NCBI GenBank assembly: GCA_002336725.1
Contig: DDEO01000159.1
Coordinates: 1-14,779, forward strand
Reading direction: 5' to 3'
Length of the DNA stretch: 14,779 bases
Source of the DNA: Bacteroidetes bacterium UBA1952
Lineage (GTDB): Bacteria > Bacteroidota > Bacteroidia > Chitinophagales > Chitinophagaceae
Both the position numbers and the translations under genes were made by a program. This document shows positions 12,525 through 14,779 of this stretch, piece after piece. The notes under the pieces were generated by a model. It worked only from the letters and a program-made list of their open reading frames with translations. It did no database searches and was not told the DNA's origin. Each line of letters opens with the position of its first letter. Positions within the stretch are counted from its first letter, which is position 1.

Positions 12525-14579
12525 CTATTCCTGCTCCCGCTTCTTCACCATCGTCAAAATCGTGGCGATGGCAACGGTTTCGCCGGTTTCGTCATAGACA
12601 TCTACCAGCCAGCGCACAATGCCTTTGGCCACGTCGGTTTCTTCGCGCTTTTCGGTGTCGGTTTTTTCCTTCACGGTCAGCTTTACGCCGATGGTCATGC
12701 CCGGATATACCGGTTTGGTGAAGCGGCATTCATCAATACCGTAGTTGAGCAGCACCGGCCCTTTTTTGGCTTCTACAAACATACCCGCCGCTTTGGAGAG
12801 AATGTAATAGCCATGCGCCACGCGGCCCTCAAAGATGGTTCCTTCTAAAGAAGTTGCGTCCACGTGGGCGTAAAAATGGTCGCCGGAGACGTTGGCAAAA
12901 TTGGTGATGTCGGCTTCGGTAACGGTGTGCTTCGCGGTGATGAGCGTGTCGCCGATTTGCAGGTCTTCAAAGTGCTTGCGGAACGGATGAATTTCAGTCT
13001 CCGTTTGTTTACCGCCCTGCTGATACACGTTGGTGATGGCCGTGAGCGTCGTGGGCGAGCCTTGCACCGCCGTGCGTTGCAGGTAGTGGAGCACGCCGCG
13101 CATACCGCCCATTTCTTCGCCGCCGCCCGCGCGTCCCGGCCCGCCGTGGACGAGCATCGGCAACGGCGAGCCGTGGCCGGTGCTTTCCTTGGCGCAGTCG
13201 CGGTTGAGCACCAGAATACGACCGTGCATCACCGCCGCTTCGAGCACAAAATCGCGGGCAACAGCGTCGTCGGCGGTTACGATGGAACAGACCAGCGAGC
13301 CACGACCCATCTTGGCCAGCTCAATGGCTTCTTCCAGATTATTATACGGCAGAATGGTGCTCACTGGTCCAAAAGCCTCAATGTCGTGAACGCCGGTGTT
13401 TTGGAACGGGTCGGTGTTGAGGAACACGAGCGGGGCCATAAACGCGCCTTTCTCTTTATCGGCGCCAATCACTTCAAAATCCGTCAGGCTGCCGATGACG
13501 ATTTCCTGCGTTTTGGAAAGCTCGGCTACGCGGGCGCGCACTTCTTCGCGCTGGCTCTGACCGGCGAGCGGCCCCATGCGCACCCCTTCCACGCGCGGGT
13601 CGCCCACGGTGGTGCCTTTCAGGCGTTTGCCGAGGGCAATCTGCACGTCTTCTACCTTGTCGGCGGGCACCATAATGCGGCGGATGGCGGTGCATTTCTG
13701 TCCCGCTTTGGTGGTCATCTCGCGCACGACTTCTTTGATGAAAATATCCCATTCCGGCATATCGGGCGTTACGTCGGGGCCGAGGACGCAACAGTTAAGC
13801 GAGTCGGCTTCGAGGTTGAACGGCACGGCTTCGGAGAGGATGCGCGGCGAGCTTTTGAGCATCAGCCCCGTGGCGGCAGAGCCGGTGAAGGTTACGATGT
13901 CGCCGTTGCGCACGTGGTCGGTGATGCCGCGCGCCGAGCCGCAGATGAGTTGCAGCGAGCCTTCCGGGAAAATCCCGCTCTCAATGATGGCTTTAAAAAC
14001 GGCTTCGGTGAGGAAGCTGGTGAGCGTCGCCGGCTTGACGATAGCGGGAACGCCGGCGAGCAGGTTTACGGCGATTTTCTCCAACATGCCCCACACCGGA
14101 AAGTTGAAGGCGTTGATGTGGATGGCCACGCCCTGACGCGGCACCATGATGTGCTGGCCGATGAAGGTGCCTTGTTTGGAAATCTTGGCCTGTTGGCCGT
14201 CCACATAAAAGCGTTCGTCGGCAAACTGGCGGCGCAGCGAGGCATAGGAAAACAGATTGCCGATGCCGCCCTCGATGTCCACCCACGAGTCGGCGCGGGT
14301 GGCGCCGGTGAGGGCCGAGATTTCGTAGAAATAATCTTTGCGCTCGGTGAGGTAGAAAGCCAGTGCTTTGAGCATCCGGCCGCGTTCGGTGAAGGTGAGT
14401 TTGCGCAGGGCCGGGCCGCCCACTTTGCGGGCATAGTCCATCATGGCCGAGAAGTCGAGGCCGTCGGAAGATGCGGTGTAGATGGCTTCGCCGGTGATGG
14501 CGTTGTGCAGGGTTTCGCCGGTTTTGGCGGCGGTGTGCCACTGGCCTTCGGCGTAGTTTTGGAGTTGGGTGAGGGACAT
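12525..14579 (-). CDS. paaZ: Bifunctional PaaZ: ring-opening enoyl-CoA hydratase / aldehyde dehydrogenase
   Basis: 684 residues from ATG 14579, close to E. coli PaaZ (681). Residues 1-515 are an aldehyde dehydrogenase: HINAFNFPVWGMLEKIAVNL (154-173), FTGSAATG (231-238), Glu257 in LEADSLN and the nucleophile Cys296 in GQKCTAIR. Residues about 530-680 are a MaoC-type (R)-hydratase domain with FANVSGDHFYAHVD (561-574), where Asp567 and His572 fit the catalytic pair. In phenylacetate catabolism PaaZ opens the oxepin-CoA ring and oxidises the aldehyde. Both active sites look intact. The frame continues upstream to 14714, but that stretch is Arg-rich and made of hairpin repeats, and a perfect TAnnTTTG box lies inside it. 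No other paa gene is in the window, so the rest of the pathway must be elsewhere. Confidence 0.96.
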   Translation of the reverse strand: MSLTQLQNYAEGQWHTAAKTGETLHNAITGEAIYTASSDGLDFSAMMDYARKVGGPALRKLTFTERGRMLKALAFYLTERKDYFYEISALTGATRADSWVDIEGGIGNLFSYASLRRQFADERFYVDGQQAKISKQGTFIGQHIMVPRQGVAIHINAFNFPVWGMLEKIAVNLLAGVPAIVKPATLTSFLTEAVFKAIIESGIFPEGSLQLICGSARGITDHVRNGDIVTFTGSAATGLMLKSSPRILSEAVPFNLEADSLNCCVLGPDVTPDMPEWDIFIKEVVREMTTKAGQKCTAIRRIMVPADKVEDVQIALGKRLKGTTVGDPRVEGVRMGPLAGQSQREEVRARVAELSKTQEIVIGSLTDFEVIGADKEKGAFMAPLVFLNTDPFQNTGVHDIEAFGPVSTILPYNNLEEAIELAKMGRGSLVCSIVTADDAVARDFVLEAAVMHGRILVLNRDCAKESTGHGSPLPMLVHGGPGRAGGGEEMGGMRGVLHYLQRTAVQGSPTTLTAITNVYQQGGKQTETEIHPFRKHFEDLQIGDTLITAKHTVTEADITNFANVSGDHFYAHVDATSLEGTIFEGRVAHGYYILSKAAGMFVEAKKGPVLLNYGIDECRFTKPVYPGMTIGVKLTVKEKTDTEKREETDVAKGIVRWLVDVYDETGETVAIATILTMVKKREQE

Positions 14580-14606
14580 GATTTCTTTTCCGGAAATAAA
14601 CGGTTT

Positions 14607-14614
14607 CAAAATTA
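14607..14614 (-). promoter_or_regulatory. -7 box (TAATTTTG) for paaZ
   Basis: TAATTTTG on the minus strand matches TAnnTTTG fully, 27 bases before ATG 14579. A TTCCGGAA octamer (14588-14595) lies between box and start, and AAAGAAA before the ATG is at most a weak ribosome site. No -33 TTTG was found at good spacing. Confidence 0.5.
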
Positions 14615-14645
14615 AGCGATGGCCGTTGAAGCGCCCGCGCCGCCC

Positions 14646-14683
14646 AAACCTATAAGGCCTCTTCGAACCCTTATAGGTTTTTT
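14646..14683 (+). repeat. AAACCTATAAGG palindrome with T-run
   Basis: AAACCTATAAGG (14646-14657) pairs perfectly with CCTTATAGGTTT (14669-14680) over an 11-base loop, followed by TTT on the plus strand. It could terminate a plus-strand transcript or be a member of the dispersed palindrome family seen at 14712 and 2917. It lies upstream of paaZ. Confidence 0.7.
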
Positions 14684-14711
14684 CAGGAGAAAGGTTTTTC
14701 GGGAAGCGCCT

Positions 14712-14744
14712 CAACCTGTCAGGTTTTTGAAACCTGATAGGTTG
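14712..14744. repeat. Compound palindrome, AACCTGTCAGGTT type
   Basis: CAACCTGTCAGGTTT (14712-14726) pairs with AAACCTGATAGGTTG (14730-14744) with one mismatch and a TTG loop. Each arm is itself near-palindromic (AACCTG-T-CAGGTT), so it can fold as one long stem or two small ones. The layout matches 2917-2954. The last 35 bases of the window show nothing recognisable. Confidence 0.7.
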
Positions 14745-14779
14745 GGAGGCCGCGTGAGGGATAGAGGCATTGTTTGAGC

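Noticed and set aside
12864..14615. 583-codon plus-strand open frame opposite paaZ
   Set aside because: It is the antisense frame of a clear, complete PaaZ with both active sites. Its translation is rich in His, Gly, Arg and Ala as expected from a shadow frame in GC-rich codons.

Overview
The window reads as chromosomal DNA of a moderately GC-rich member of the Bacteroidota, probably of the Cytophaga/Saprospira/Chitinophaga side of the phylum. This rests on gene content: a Bacteroidota-style metal RND operon, an ECF sigma / VPEGYF-repeat protein / Spy-like cassette, paired ferritin-like proteins, a CtlX-type hydrolase and PaaZ. It also rests on promoter boxes of the TAnnTTTG type and weak Shine-Dalgarno sites. 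No rRNA, tRNA, CRISPR, phage or intact transposase was seen.

Layout. Positions 1-2053 (+) hold the end of a heavy-metal efflux system: the C-terminal part of a TolC/CusC-like channel (alone or fused to a pump outside the window), then a histidine-rich CusB/CzcB-like lipoprotein adaptor. A CxxCH haem-binding membrane protein (2106-2582, -), a lipoprotein serine hydrolase of the beta-lactamase fold (2983-4188, -) and an ACP phosphodiesterase-like protein (4249-4836, -) lie on the other strand. A divergent intergenic region, packed with an 18-bp-period array of mini-hairpins, separates them from a three-gene ECF cassette (5069-6954, +): sigma factor, a membrane protein with four VPEGYF-type repeats (likely anti-sigma-like), and a secreted Spy/CpxP-like protein. 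After a probable 172-bp MITE and a terminator come two tandem ferritin-like proteins (7412-9006, +), the first carrying an apparent one-base frameshift. Then follow a small hypothetical membrane protein (9439-9828), a lone RND adaptor lipoprotein (10057-11262), and on the minus strand a CtlX-type amidinohydrolase (11434-12429) and bifunctional PaaZ (12525-14579).

The most striking content is non-coding. (1) At 4911-5045, seven mini-hairpins with different but self-complementary stems and mostly GNA loops are joined by near-constant GTCCAAT linkers, with a degenerate opposite-strand counterpart at 4853-4875. (2) The octamer palindrome TTCCGGAA was counted 16 times, in genes in all three reading frames and between genes. 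(3) A 59-bp hairpin repeat occurs three times, and two convergent genes each end inside an inverted copy, so unrelated proteins share one C-terminal tail. (4) Several other dispersed palindromes sit in the gaps (2671, 2917, 12456, 14646, 14712).

All calls come from reading the sequence; no database search was possible.
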